Made by a program: the position numbers and the translations under genes. The notes beneath the pieces were generated by a model that was not told the origin of the DNA, did no database searches, and worked only from the letters and a program-made list of their open reading frames with translations. A stretch of DNA of 64,000 nt, from contig NZ_JBMHJM010000003.1 of NCBI RefSeq assembly GCF_049747295.1, forward strand, positions 1 through 64,000. Reading direction: 5' to 3'. Below are positions 32,616-40,710 of this stretch, piece by piece. The DNA comes from Afipia sp049747295 (lineage in GTDB: Bacteria > Pseudomonadota > Alphaproteobacteria > Rhizobiales > Xanthobacteraceae). Within the stretch, counting starts at the first letter, position 1. Every line of letters begins with the position of its first letter.

Positions 32616-33821
32616 ATGTCAACAAAACGGACTGCCGCTATCATCGTCGCCGCCGGACGCGGGCTGCGCGCCGGGACAGGCGGCCCCAAACAGTATCGCT
32701 CCATAGGCGGCAAAACCGTCCTTTCGAGGGCGATGGAGCCTTTCTGCACGCATCCGGACGTCTTCGCCGTCCAGCCCGTCCGCAATCCGGACGATGCGGA
32801 CATATTCGATCAGGCCGTTTGCCATCTGAAGTATCACACGCCGGTCAACGGCGGCGCGACGCGCCAGGCCTCGGTCCGGGCCGGTCTTGAGGCGCTGGCC
32901 GAGCACGCCCCCGACATTGTGCTCATTCACGATGCTGCCCGCGCCTTCGTGACGGATCAGGTCATCTCACGCGCCATCGATGCGGCTTTGATCACCGGCG
33001 CAGCCATTCCGGTTGTCCCGGTCACGGACACTATAAAGTTAGTCGACGCGTCAGGCGCGATCGAAGCCACGCCGGATCGTTCGCGCCTGCGAATCGCGCA
33101 GACCCCGCAAGCCTTCCGTTTCGACGTCATCCTTGAAGCGCATCGCCGCGCTGCACGCGAAAGCCGCGATGATTTCACCGATGATGCTGCAATAGCTGAA
33201 TGGGCGGGATTGACCGTTACAACGTTTGAAGGCGATGCTGCCAATATGAAACTGACGACTCCCGAAGACTTCGCACGCGAGGAAGCGCGCCTCGGCGCCA
33301 TGCTGGGCGATATCCGCATGGGCACCGGCTATGACGTTCACGCGTTCGGCGACGGCGATCATCTCATGCTGTGTGGCGTCCGCGTGCCCTTCAGCCGGGG
33401 CTTTCTTGCGCATTCCGACGGCGACGTCGGCCTGCATGCCATCGTCGATGCCATTCTCGGTGCACTGGCCGACGGCGACATCGGCTCTCACTTCCCGCCG
33501 AGTGATCCGAAGTGGAAGGGCGCTTCGTCCGATCAGTTTCTGAAATATGCCGTCGATCTCGTGGCCCAACGTGGCGGCCGCATCGCCAATCTGGAAGTGA
33601 CGATGATTTGCGAAGCGCCGAAAATCGGCCCGCTGCGTGAGGTCATGCGCGCCCGCATCGCCGAGATCACCGGCCTGCCCCAATCCCGCGTCGCCGTGAA
33701 GGCAACGACCAGCGAGCGGTTGGGATTCACCGGCCGCCAGGAAGGGATCGCCGCGACAGCCGCCGCAACAATCCGGCTGCCTTGGGATACGACAGGGAAC
33801 ACGACGGGCGGGAGCAACTAA
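32616..33821 (+). CDS. ispDF: Bifunctional IspD/IspF (isoprenoid MEP pathway)
   Basis: A 401-residue fusion. Residues 1-230 are IspD (2-C-methyl-D-erythritol 4-phosphate cytidylyltransferase) with AAIIVAAGRGLRAGTGGPKQ and HDAARAFVTDQV. Residues 240-400 are IspF (MEcPP synthase) with MGTGYDVHAFGDGDHLMLCG, then GFLAHSDGDVGLHAIVDAIL, DIGSHFPPSDPKWKGA and VKATTSERLGFTGRQEGIAA. It catalyses steps three and five of the non-mevalonate route to isoprenoids. The fused form is common in alphaproteobacteria. The frame extends far upstream, but the ATG at 32616 precedes the conserved start. Confidence 0.96.
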   Translation: MSTKRTAAIIVAAGRGLRAGTGGPKQYRSIGGKTVLSRAMEPFCTHPDVFAVQPVRNPDDADIFDQAVCHLKYHTPVNGGATRQASVRAGLEALAEHAPDIVLIHDAARAFVTDQVISRAIDAALITGAAIPVVPVTDTIKLVDASGAIEATPDRSRLRIAQTPQAFRFDVILEAHRRAARESRDDFTDDAAIAEWAGLTVTTFEGDAANMKLTTPEDFAREEARLGAMLGDIRMGTGYDVHAFGDGDHLMLCGVRVPFSRGFLAHSDGDVGLHAIVDAILGALADGDIGSHFPPSDPKWKGASSDQFLKYAVDLVAQRGGRIANLEVTMICEAPKIGPLREVMRARIAEITGLPQSRVAVKATTSERLGFTGRQEGIAATAAATIRLPWDTTGNTTGGSN

Positions 33822-33823
33822 GC

Positions 33824-34450
33824 ATGAGCGGCAGCGCCACCCGTGCCCTCTCCCGCTCGTTGCTGGATCTTTGCCGGATGCGCAAGCTGACGATTGCGAC
33901 GGCGGAATCCTGCACCGGCGGTTTGGTGGCTGGGGCGCTGACCGAAATTCCAGGCTCGTCGGACGTCGTTGACCGCGGCTTCATCACCTATTCCAACGAA
34001 GCCAAGCACGCGATGCTCGGCGTCGAAACTTCGACCCTCGAGACATTTGGCGCAGTCAGCAAGGAAACAGCGGTCGCCATGGCATTTGGTGCCCTGGAGA
34101 ATGCCGACGTCGACCTCGCCGTTTCCATCACCGGGATCGCCGGCCCCGGCGGCGCCACGCCGGGCAAACCTGTCGGCCTCGTGCATATTGCGGTGGCGGC
34201 CCGTGACGGGCGTATCAATCATCGTGAAATGCGCTTTGGCGCGGTCGGGCGCAGCAACGTCCGCCAGCAATCCGTCGTCGAAGCCCTCAAGATCTTGATG
34301 GAAATGGCACGTGGGCCGCAGCCGCCAATCAAGCGCCCGCGGGCGGCCGCCCATAGACTGCGTCCGCGCGTTTCTCGAACGCCGCGGCGAACCGCTGGAA
34401 AGCGGCGTCGAACATCGCGCCCATCAGCACCGCGAGCATCCGACTCTTGA
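33824..34450 (+). CDS. CinA-family amidase (nicotinamide-nucleotide amidohydrolase)
   Basis: A 208-residue protein whose first ~165 residues are the CinA C-terminal domain: LTIATAESCTGGLVAGALTE, then YSNEAKHAMLGV and SITGIAGPGGATPGKPVGLV. Homologous PncC enzymes hydrolyse NMN to NaMN and ammonia in pyridine-nucleotide recycling. After the domain end (ALKILMEMARG) comes a basic Arg/Pro/Ser tail of ~40 residues, which lies antisense to the end of the RatA/COQ10 gene (34329-34450). The tail has no counterpart in usual CinA proteins and probably arose by loss of the original stop codon. It starts two bases after the ispDF stop. Confidence 0.88.
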   Translation: MSGSATRALSRSLLDLCRMRKLTIATAESCTGGLVAGALTEIPGSSDVVDRGFITYSNEAKHAMLGVETSTLETFGAVSKETAVAMAFGALENADVDLAVSITGIAGPGGATPGKPVGLVHIAVAARDGRINHREMRFGAVGRSNVRQQSVVEALKILMEMARGPQPPIKRPRAAAHRLRPRVSRTPRRTAGKRRRTSRPSAPRASDS

Positions 34451-34796
34451 ATTCGTAGGAGATGAAGAAGCCAACGTCAGAGGCGTCTTCAGACTTCGCT
34501 TCGAACGTCCAGCGATTCTCTAGCTTGCTGAAAGGCCCGCGCAGATACTCGACGAGGATCTTCAGATTAGGGCGATCGAGTGTCACCCGGCTGGTGAAGG
34601 TTTCACGAACAAGCTGAAACGACACCGTCATGTCAGCAACGATCACCTCGGTGCCGTTGGGCCCAGGCGTTCGTTGGCGAACTTTCAGCGCCTGACACAT
34701 CGGTACGAATTCGGGATAGCGTTCGACATCGGCCACGAGGTCGAACATCTTGTCGGCGCTGTGGCGAACCCGGCGCTTGTTGGAGAACTGAGGCAT
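34329..34796 (-). CDS. RatA/COQ10-family (START-like) protein
   Basis: A 155-residue START/polyketide-cyclase-type protein: FSNKRRVRHSADKMFDLVAD, VERYPEFVPMCQALKVRQ and the C-terminal MFDAAFQRFAAAFEKRADAV. Members bind ubiquinone or a related lipid and support respiratory electron transfer (COQ10), while the E. coli relative RatA has been linked to ribosome inhibition. The first role is more probable here, because the gene follows lipA as in many alphaproteobacteria. Its 3' end runs into the basic tail of the convergent cinA-like gene. Confidence 0.88.
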   Translation of the reverse strand: MPQFSNKRRVRHSADKMFDLVADVERYPEFVPMCQALKVRQRTPGPNGTEVIVADMTVSFQLVRETFTSRVTLDRPNLKILVEYLRGPFSKLENRWTFEAKSEDASDVGFFISYEFKSRMLAVLMGAMFDAAFQRFAAAFEKRADAVYGRPPAGA

Positions 34797-34805
34797 CGTC
34801 GCGTA

Positions 34806-35765
34806 CTAGCGGCCAGCTGCTGCGCGTGCAGCCTGCAACTTCGCGAAATCCTCACCGGCGTGGTGTGAGGATCGCGTCAGCGGGCTTGCCGAAACCATCA
34901 GGAAGCCCTTGGTGTAGGCGACCTTCTCGTAGCCATTGAATTCGTCAGGCGGCACGTAACGCATCACGGCGTGATGCTTGAGGCTTGGCTGCAGATACTG
35001 GCCGATGGTGAGGAAATCGACATCCGCAGAGCGCAGATCGTCCATCACCTGCAAAACCTCGTGACGCTCCTCGCCGAGGCCGACCATGATTCCGGACTTG
35101 GTGAAAATGGTCGGATCGATTTCCTTGACCCGTTGCAGCAGCCGGATCGAATGGAAATAGCGCGCCCCGGGCCGTACCGTGAGGTAACGCGACGGCACGG
35201 TTTCGAGATTGTGGTTGAAGACGTCGGGCTTGGCGGCAACCACCTGCTCCAGCGCCCCATCCTTGCGCAGGAAATCCGGTGTCAGGATTTCGATGGTCGT
35301 CGTCGGGCAGCTCGCGCGAATGGCACGGATGGTCTTTGCGAAATGATCGGCACCGCCATCCGCAAGATCATCCCGGTCGACTGATGTAATGACGACGTGG
35401 GCTAATCCCAGCTTGGAAACCGCAAGCGCCACATGGTCAGGCTCCGCTGCATCAAGCGCGCCCGGCATGCCGGTCTTGACGTTGCAGAATGCGCAAGCCC
35501 GGGTGCAGGTATCACCCATGATCATGAAAGTGGCGTGCTTCTTATCCCAGCACTCGCCGATGTTCGGGCAGCCCGCTTCCTCGCAGACCGTGACCAGCCC
35601 GTTCTCTTTGACGATATTGCGTGTGTTGGCGTAGCCGCGGGTGTTCGGCGCACGCACGCGAATCCAGTCAGGCTTGGCCGGTGACTTTGCATCGGGCCGA
35701 TTGACTTTTTCCGGGTGGCGCGGCCGCACCTGGTTCGGTGAAACCGTATCAATAAGAACGACCAT
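34806..35765 (-). CDS. lipA: Lipoyl synthase
   Basis: A 319-residue radical-SAM enzyme that inserts two sulfurs into octanoyl chains on E2 and GcvH proteins. Cluster-binding motifs are CEEAGCPNIGECW (auxiliary cluster) and DTCTRACAFCNVKTG (radical SAM CxxxCxxC). The final SSHHAGEDFAKLQAARAAAG contains the serine ligand of the auxiliary cluster. The N-terminal ~40 residues are basic and variable. It lies nine bases upstream of the RatA/COQ10 gene and is divergent from the DNA glycosylase. Confidence 0.97.
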   Translation of the reverse strand: MVVLIDTVSPNQVRPRHPEKVNRPDAKSPAKPDWIRVRAPNTRGYANTRNIVKENGLVTVCEEAGCPNIGECWDKKHATFMIMGDTCTRACAFCNVKTGMPGALDAAEPDHVALAVSKLGLAHVVITSVDRDDLADGGADHFAKTIRAIRASCPTTTIEILTPDFLRKDGALEQVVAAKPDVFNHNLETVPSRYLTVRPGARYFHSIRLLQRVKEIDPTIFTKSGIMVGLGEERHEVLQVMDDLRSADVDFLTIGQYLQPSLKHHAVMRYVPPDEFNGYEKVAYTKGFLMVSASPLTRSSHHAGEDFAKLQAARAAAGR

Positions 35766-35934
35766 GAAAGCCCCGTAAATCCGATGCTTTTACCTAAGCC
35801 TGCCGATCCCGTGGTGCAAGCCATCCGCACCATGCTAATCTAGAGGGCCTATCATATCCTGAAGCCGGGTTGCATGGCTTCTGCCGCCCATTCCTTGCCC
35901 ACACCTCTGCTGCCCACCCGTCCTTTGCTCCCCT

Positions 35935-36543
35935 ATGGCTGACAGACCGCACCCCGCCCCCCTCGGACGCCAACTGACGCGGCAGTTCTTCGCGCGCAGC
36001 GTCCACAAGGTTGCTCCCGATTTGATCGGCGCGACATTGCTCGTCAACGGCGTCGGCGGAGTGATCGTCGAAGTCGAGGCCTATCACCAAACGGAGCCGG
36101 CAGCCCACTCATATAACGGCCCAACACCACGAACGATGGTGATGTTCGGTCCTCCGGGCTTTCTTTACGTCTATCGTTCCTATGGCATTCATTGGTGCAT
36201 GAACTTCGTCTGCGAAGAAGAAGGCTCCGCCAGTGCCGTCCTGATTCGCGCCCTGGAACCCACGCATGGCATCGCGGCCATGCGTCGACGGCGCGGTGTG
36301 GGCGACGAACGCGCGCTGTGCTCAGGTCCGGGAAAGCTGTGCGAAGCGATGGCCATAAGTGACAAGCACAACGGGCGGGCGTTGGACGCTCCGCCGATCG
36401 CCATCTACGCACGAACGGAAAAGAAAGACGTCATCAGCGGCGTCCGAATTGGCATCACTAAGGCCGCCGACTTACCCTGGCGATATGGATTGAAGGGCTC
36501 GCGGTTTCTCAGCAAGCCCTTCCCCGCTAGTGCTCATTCTTGA
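35935..36543 (+). CDS. DNA-3-methyladenine glycosylase (MPG/AAG type)
   Basis: A 202-residue protein of the mammalian-type alkyladenine glycosylase fold, which removes 3-methyladenine and related alkylated purines from DNA. VNGVGGVIVEVEAYHQTEPA contains the catalytic Glu; GPPGFLYVYRSYGIHWCMNF and LCSGPGKLCEAMAI supply the DNA-intercalating tyrosine and active-site residues. Length fits. The ATG at 35935 has only a weak ribosome site. The end lies 22 bp from the end of convergent valS. Confidence 0.92.
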   Translation: MADRPHPAPLGRQLTRQFFARSVHKVAPDLIGATLLVNGVGGVIVEVEAYHQTEPAAHSYNGPTPRTMVMFGPPGFLYVYRSYGIHWCMNFVCEEEGSASAVLIRALEPTHGIAAMRRRRGVGDERALCSGPGKLCEAMAISDKHNGRALDAPPIAIYARTEKKDVISGVRIGITKAADLPWRYGLKGSRFLSKPFPASAHS

Positions 36544-36565
36544 ACGCTGGTGCGCACTCTTGCGG

Positions 36566-39436
36566 TTAATGCGCACTCTTGAGTCGCTCGAGCGCTTCGA
36601 GAATCTTTGTCTTCCGCGCTTCGGCCTCTTCCCGCTTCTCGCGCTGCTCGTCGATCACTTCTTCCGGCGCACGCGCAACGAAGTCTGCGTTGCCGAGTTT
36701 GGCGTCGACGCGCTTGATGTCGGCCTCAGCCTTGGCAAGCTCCTTATCGAGCCTCGCCTTCTCGGCGGCCAAATCAACGACGCCCTTGAGCGGAATGGCG
36801 GCAACCTCACCGCGCACCAGCAGTTGAACCGATCCATCCGGAGCGCGATCGGCGAAAGCAATCTCCGAGACCCGCGACAGACGCTTGATCACATCGCTCC
36901 AGCGCTCGGCACGGGACTTGATGTCATCCGACGCACCGACAAGAATGAGCGGCGATAACGTTGCCGGCGGAATGTTCATCTCGGCGCGCACCGAGCGAAT
37001 GGCGGTCACAAGATCGATCAGCCAGCCGATTTCAGCTTCCGCTGCCGGATCGCTGAATGGTTCAACGATCACTGGATCGGGGAATGCGAGCGGCACCGAA
37101 AGCGGATCACCAGGCAATGCGGTTGCGGAAATCGGCATCATGGACAGATCGACGGCCTTCCGGATCGGCCAATCCGTCAGCACCAGCAACTCGTCCCGCT
37201 TCGCGGTCACCGCCCACAATTCTTCCGTGATAAACGGCATGAACGGATGAAGCAGCTTCAGGATCTCATCACGGGCCCAGGCAACGCTCGCCTGCGTTTC
37301 CGCCTTCGCCGGGCTGTCCGGTCCGGTGAGAACCGGCTTTGCAAGTTCGAGATACCAGTCGCAGTAGATGTTCCAGACGAAACGATAGATCGTTCCGGCG
37401 GCGTCGTTGAACCGGTAAGCCTCGATCGCTTCGGTGACTTCCTGCGTGGCGCGGGCGGTCTCATGGGCGATCCAGCGATTGAGGGTTTCCTTCGTCTTGG
37501 ACGGATCGAAGCCCTCGACCAACGCACAACCGTTCATCTCTGCGAAACGTGAGGCGTTCCAGAGCTTGGTTGCGAAGTTGCGGTAGCCTTCGACACGCTG
37601 CGTCGAGAGCTTGATGTCGCGCCCCTGCGCAGCCATCGCGGCCAGCGTAAAGCGCAAAGCGTCGGCGCCGTAGTCGTCGATGAGATGCAGCGGGTCGATG
37701 ACGTTGCCTTTCGACTTCGACATCTTGGCGCCTTTCTCGTCCCGAACGAGCGCATGAATGTAAATCGTCGGGAATGGAACATCCTTCATGAAGTGAAGGC
37801 CCATCATCATCATGCGGGCGACCCAGAAGAAGATGATGTCGAACCCGGTGACAAGCACGTTGGTCGGGTAATAGCGCTCGACGTCCTTGGTCTCATCCGG
37901 CCAGCCCAGCGTGGAGAACGGCCACAAAGCCGAGGAAAACCACGTGTCGAGAACGTCCTCGTCACGGGTGATGAATCCGTCACGCTTGGCCGGGTCGAGG
38001 GCCATCTCGTGGCCTTGCTCTGCCGTGATGACTTCCTGCTCGACGTAATAACCAAGGGCTTTGCCGACGGCTTCGTCTTCCGTTTCCGCCACGAACACCT
38101 TGCCGTCCGGACCATACCAGGCCGGAATCTGGTGACCCCACCAGAGCTGCCGCGAGATGCACCACGGCTGGATGTTCTCCATCCACTCGAAGTAGGTCTT
38201 TTCCCAGTTCTTCGGCACGAACGTCGTGTCGCCGTTGCGGACAGCCGCAATGGCGGGCTCCGCGAGAGTTTTGGCGTCGACGTACCACTGGTCGGTCAGA
38301 TACGGTTCGATCACGACGCCCGAACGATCGCCGTGCGGCACCATGTGCGTATTCGGTTCGATCTTATCGAGGAAGCCAAGTTCTTCCAGCTTGGCAACGA
38401 TGCGCTTGCGCGCGGCGAAACGCTCGACGCCGTCGAACTCTTCGGCGAACATTAACGCGCCTTCGGGCAATCCGCGCAGATAGTCCTCGTTGCCCGACAG
38501 GGTCAGCCGCGCTTCCTGATCGAGCACGCTGATCGAAGGAAGATTATGCCGGCGGCCGACTTCAAAGTCGTTGAAGTCATGTGCCGGCGTGATCTTCACC
38601 GCGCCCGATCCCTTTTCCGGATCGGAGTACTCGTCGGCGACGATCGGGATGAGCCGCCCCACGAGTGGAAGCACGACGTTCTTGCCGACCAGATGCTTGT
38701 AGCGCTCATCCTCTGGATTCACCGCAACAGCCGTATCGCCCAGCATCGTCTCCGGGCGGGTCGTCGCCACAACGATGTAGGTCGAAGGATCTTCCGCATT
38801 GTAGGTTGCGCCTTCGATCGGATAGCGCAGATGCCACAGGTTGCCCTTGACCTCGATCTGCTGGACCTCGAGGTCCGAGATCGCCGTCAGCAGCTTGGGG
38901 TCCCAATTGACGAGCCGCTTGTCCTTGTAGATCAGCCCTTGGCTGTAGAGCTCGACAAACACCTTGGCGACGGCGCGAGAGAGGCCCTCGTCCATGGTGA
39001 AACGCTCACGTGACCAATCACAAGACGCGCCTAAGCGCTTCAATTGGTTGACAATTACGCCGCCGGACTCAGCCTTCCACTTCCACACCCGCTCGAGAAA
39101 CTTGGCACGACCCATGTCACGGCGGCCGGGCTCCTGTCGCTCCATCAGCTGACGCTCGACGACCATCTGCGTCGCGATGCCGGCGTGATCGGTCCCCGGC
39201 TGCCACAGCACGTCCCGGCCCCGCATCCGCTCAAAACGGCACAGGATGTCCTGTAGCGTATTGTTGAGCGCGTGCCCCATGTGCAGCGAACCGGTCACGT
39301 TCGGCGGCGGGATCACGATCGTGAAGGGTTCGGCGTCGAGCCGTTCCGGCCGTCCGGCCTTGAATGCGCCGGCGGCGTCCCATGCATGGGCAATACGGTT
39401 CTCGATGTCGGCTGGCTGATAGGTTTTTTCGATCAT
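36566..39436 (-). CDS. valS: Valyl-tRNA synthetase
   Basis: A 956-residue class I synthetase. The ATP site begins with PPNVTGSLHMGHALNNTLQD (HIGH-type) and ends with KGAKMSKSKGNVIDP (KMSKS). The editing domain stands between them, with TTRPETMLGDTAVAVNPEDE. The C-terminal coiled coil reads LAAEKARLDKELAKAEADIK and continues to KREEAEARKTKILEALERLK. The frame remains open back to 39532, but the ATG at 39436 (MIEKTYQPADIENRI) is the normal start and avoids the double-hairpin element located 31 nt upstream. Order popZ-valS is conserved. Confidence 0.97.
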   Translation of the reverse strand: MIEKTYQPADIENRIAHAWDAAGAFKAGRPERLDAEPFTIVIPPPNVTGSLHMGHALNNTLQDILCRFERMRGRDVLWQPGTDHAGIATQMVVERQLMERQEPGRRDMGRAKFLERVWKWKAESGGVIVNQLKRLGASCDWSRERFTMDEGLSRAVAKVFVELYSQGLIYKDKRLVNWDPKLLTAISDLEVQQIEVKGNLWHLRYPIEGATYNAEDPSTYIVVATTRPETMLGDTAVAVNPEDERYKHLVGKNVVLPLVGRLIPIVADEYSDPEKGSGAVKITPAHDFNDFEVGRRHNLPSISVLDQEARLTLSGNEDYLRGLPEGALMFAEEFDGVERFAARKRIVAKLEELGFLDKIEPNTHMVPHGDRSGVVIEPYLTDQWYVDAKTLAEPAIAAVRNGDTTFVPKNWEKTYFEWMENIQPWCISRQLWWGHQIPAWYGPDGKVFVAETEDEAVGKALGYYVEQEVITAEQGHEMALDPAKRDGFITRDEDVLDTWFSSALWPFSTLGWPDETKDVERYYPTNVLVTGFDIIFFWVARMMMMGLHFMKDVPFPTIYIHALVRDEKGAKMSKSKGNVIDPLHLIDDYGADALRFTLAAMAAQGRDIKLSTQRVEGYRNFATKLWNASRFAEMNGCALVEGFDPSKTKETLNRWIAHETARATQEVTEAIEAYRFNDAAGTIYRFVWNIYCDWYLELAKPVLTGPDSPAKAETQASVAWARDEILKLLHPFMPFITEELWAVTAKRDELLVLTDWPIRKAVDLSMMPISATALPGDPLSVPLAFPDPVIVEPFSDPAAEAEIGWLIDLVTAIRSVRAEMNIPPATLSPLILVGASDDIKSRAERWSDVIKRLSRVSEIAFADRAPDGSVQLLVRGEVAAIPLKGVVDLAAEKARLDKELAKAEADIKRVDAKLGNADFVARAPEEVIDEQREKREEAEARKTKILEALERLKSAH

Positions 39437-39466
39437 TACACTGCAATTCAATGGGAAAAGGCACGC

Positions 39467-39633
39467 GCTAGTGTCCCGATTCCGAAGTTCGCACAAGCTT
39501 GCGGCTCGCTCGGATGCGAACTTCGGAATCAAGGGACACTAGCAAGCTTATGATTCTAGTGCCGCTTTTGGATTTGAAGTTCTTCGATGAGCTTGCGGCT
39601 TCACGCGGAAGAACTTCAAATCAGCGGCACTAG
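39467..39633. repeat. 167-bp composite double-hairpin element, copy 2
   Basis: Hairpin C (39467-39543) begins GCTAGTGTCCC and ends GGGACACTAGC, with inner arms GATTCCGAAGTTCGC / GCGAACTTCGGAATC. Hairpin D (39556-39633) begins CTAGTGCCGC and ends GCGGCACTAG, with inner arms GATTTGAAGTTCTTC / GAAGAACTTCAAATC. The linker AAGCTTATGATT agrees at nine of twelve bases with that of copy 1. The loops of C and D share AGCTTGCGGCT. It lies between popZ and valS. Confidence 0.9.
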
Positions 39634-39698
39634 AGAACCCCCAGCGCGCGCCAAGTCAACACTTCAAAATGGAGGTTTTTCGGCAGAACGGGCCGCAA

Positions 39699-40451
39699 TC
39701 AGCGGCCGCGGGACACCCGTTCGATCTCCGCCTTGACGATACGCTCGACAAGGTTCGGCAGATTGTCGTCCAGCCACGATTTGAGCATCGGACGCATCAT
39801 CTCTTTGACGAGATCTTCAAGCGTCCGGGCATTGTTGGTGAGCACCGTCGATGTCAGGGAACTGAAAGCCGACTCCACGGCAGAGGCCGTCGAACCGGAG
39901 ATGATATCCAGTTGGGCCCGGCTCGGCGCAGGTGCCGGTTCAAAAGCCGGCGGCTCAATCGCTGGCGAACGATGGGTAGCAACCTGAGCCACTGAAGCCT
40001 CCGCAAATTCCAGATCGTTTTCGGGTTCGATTTTATTGAAAGGCGCTGGCGGTTCCCGAACGGCCATTTGTTCCGTCAGTTCGAAGACCTCCTCGGCTTC
40101 AGGCGCGGCCGGCTTCGCGGGCGCCGCTTTCGCCGCAGGTGCCGGGGCGTCGAAGCCTGCCATCATCGCATCGATCTCCGCCTGGCTGTTTTTTGCCGGG
40201 GCCGGCGCCGCTGGAGCCGCGCGCGGAGGCGCAATTTTTGACGGAGGAATTCCAGACATGACCTGCGGCCTCGAGGTTGGAGCCGGACGTGGGGCGGGAT
40301 CAGGTTTCGGGGCCTCAGCCTTCGCCGGTGGCGCGGCGGTTGCTGGTGCCGCGCTCGCAGCAGGCTTCGCCTCATCGTCAGAAATGATGCGCCTGATCGA
40401 CGCGAGAATCTCCTCCATCGAGGGCTCTTGCGCCTTTGCCGGTTGCGTCAT
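39699..40451 (-). CDS. popZ: Polar organizing protein PopZ (DUF2497)
   Basis: A 250-residue protein with three parts: a conserved N-terminal helix (SMEEILASIRRIISDDEA), a long Pro/Ala-rich acidic-basic linker (residues ~28-190, with many KPAAP/APAPA blocks) and a C-terminal oligomerisation region (SAFSSLTSTVLTNNARTLED, VKEMMRPMLKSWLDDNLPN, VERIVKAEIERVSRGR). This is the layout of Caulobacter PopZ, which forms a condensate at the cell pole and anchors the ParB-parS centromere complex. The start at 40451 is chosen for the conserved MTQPxKAQEPSMEEIL pattern. It lies between tolC and valS. Confidence 0.93.
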   Translation of the reverse strand: MTQPAKAQEPSMEEILASIRRIISDDEAKPAASAAPATAAPPAKAEAPKPDPAPRPAPTSRPQVMSGIPPSKIAPPRAAPAAPAPAKNSQAEIDAMMAGFDAPAPAAKAAPAKPAAPEAEEVFELTEQMAVREPPAPFNKIEPENDLEFAEASVAQVATHRSPAIEPPAFEPAPAPSRAQLDIISGSTASAVESAFSSLTSTVLTNNARTLEDLVKEMMRPMLKSWLDDNLPNLVERIVKAEIERVSRGR

Positions 40452-40676
40452 CTCCCACTCCGCCCTCAATCGACCGCCACAAAAATGGCGAACGTCCGCA
40501 CATCATCACGAATCGCTTTGCGATCCATGAGAAGGGTATGTCACCGCAACAAGCGATTGCAAGCAACGGACTGTGAACACAGCCGTTTGAACACAGCACT
40601 TATTTGCCTGTGATGGTTAAACGCCCTTCGAGCGTTTTCGAGCGAAGTGGCTACCGCGTCAAAATAAAAATCGAGA

Positions 40677-40705
40677 GTTCGGTTCTGATTCAATCAGAAC
40701 CGAAC
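40677..40705 (-). terminator. GGTTCTGATT-type hairpin downstream of popZ promoter / tolC end
   Basis: GTTCGGTTCTGATT and AATCAGAACCGAAC are perfect 14-base arms centred on 40691, just past the tolC stop (40711). It probably ends the tolC transcript. A related hairpin lies at 61826-61850, so it belongs to a dispersed sequence family. Confidence 0.72.
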
Positions 40706-40710
40706 ATGCT

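Noticed and set aside
36552..36581. Short direct repeat GCGCACTCTTG (36552 and 36571) between the glycosylase gene and valS
   Set aside because: Only two 11-base copies at gene ends, one forming the last codons of valS. It does not share the arms of the CTAGTG family apart from an isolated CTAGTG at 36529.
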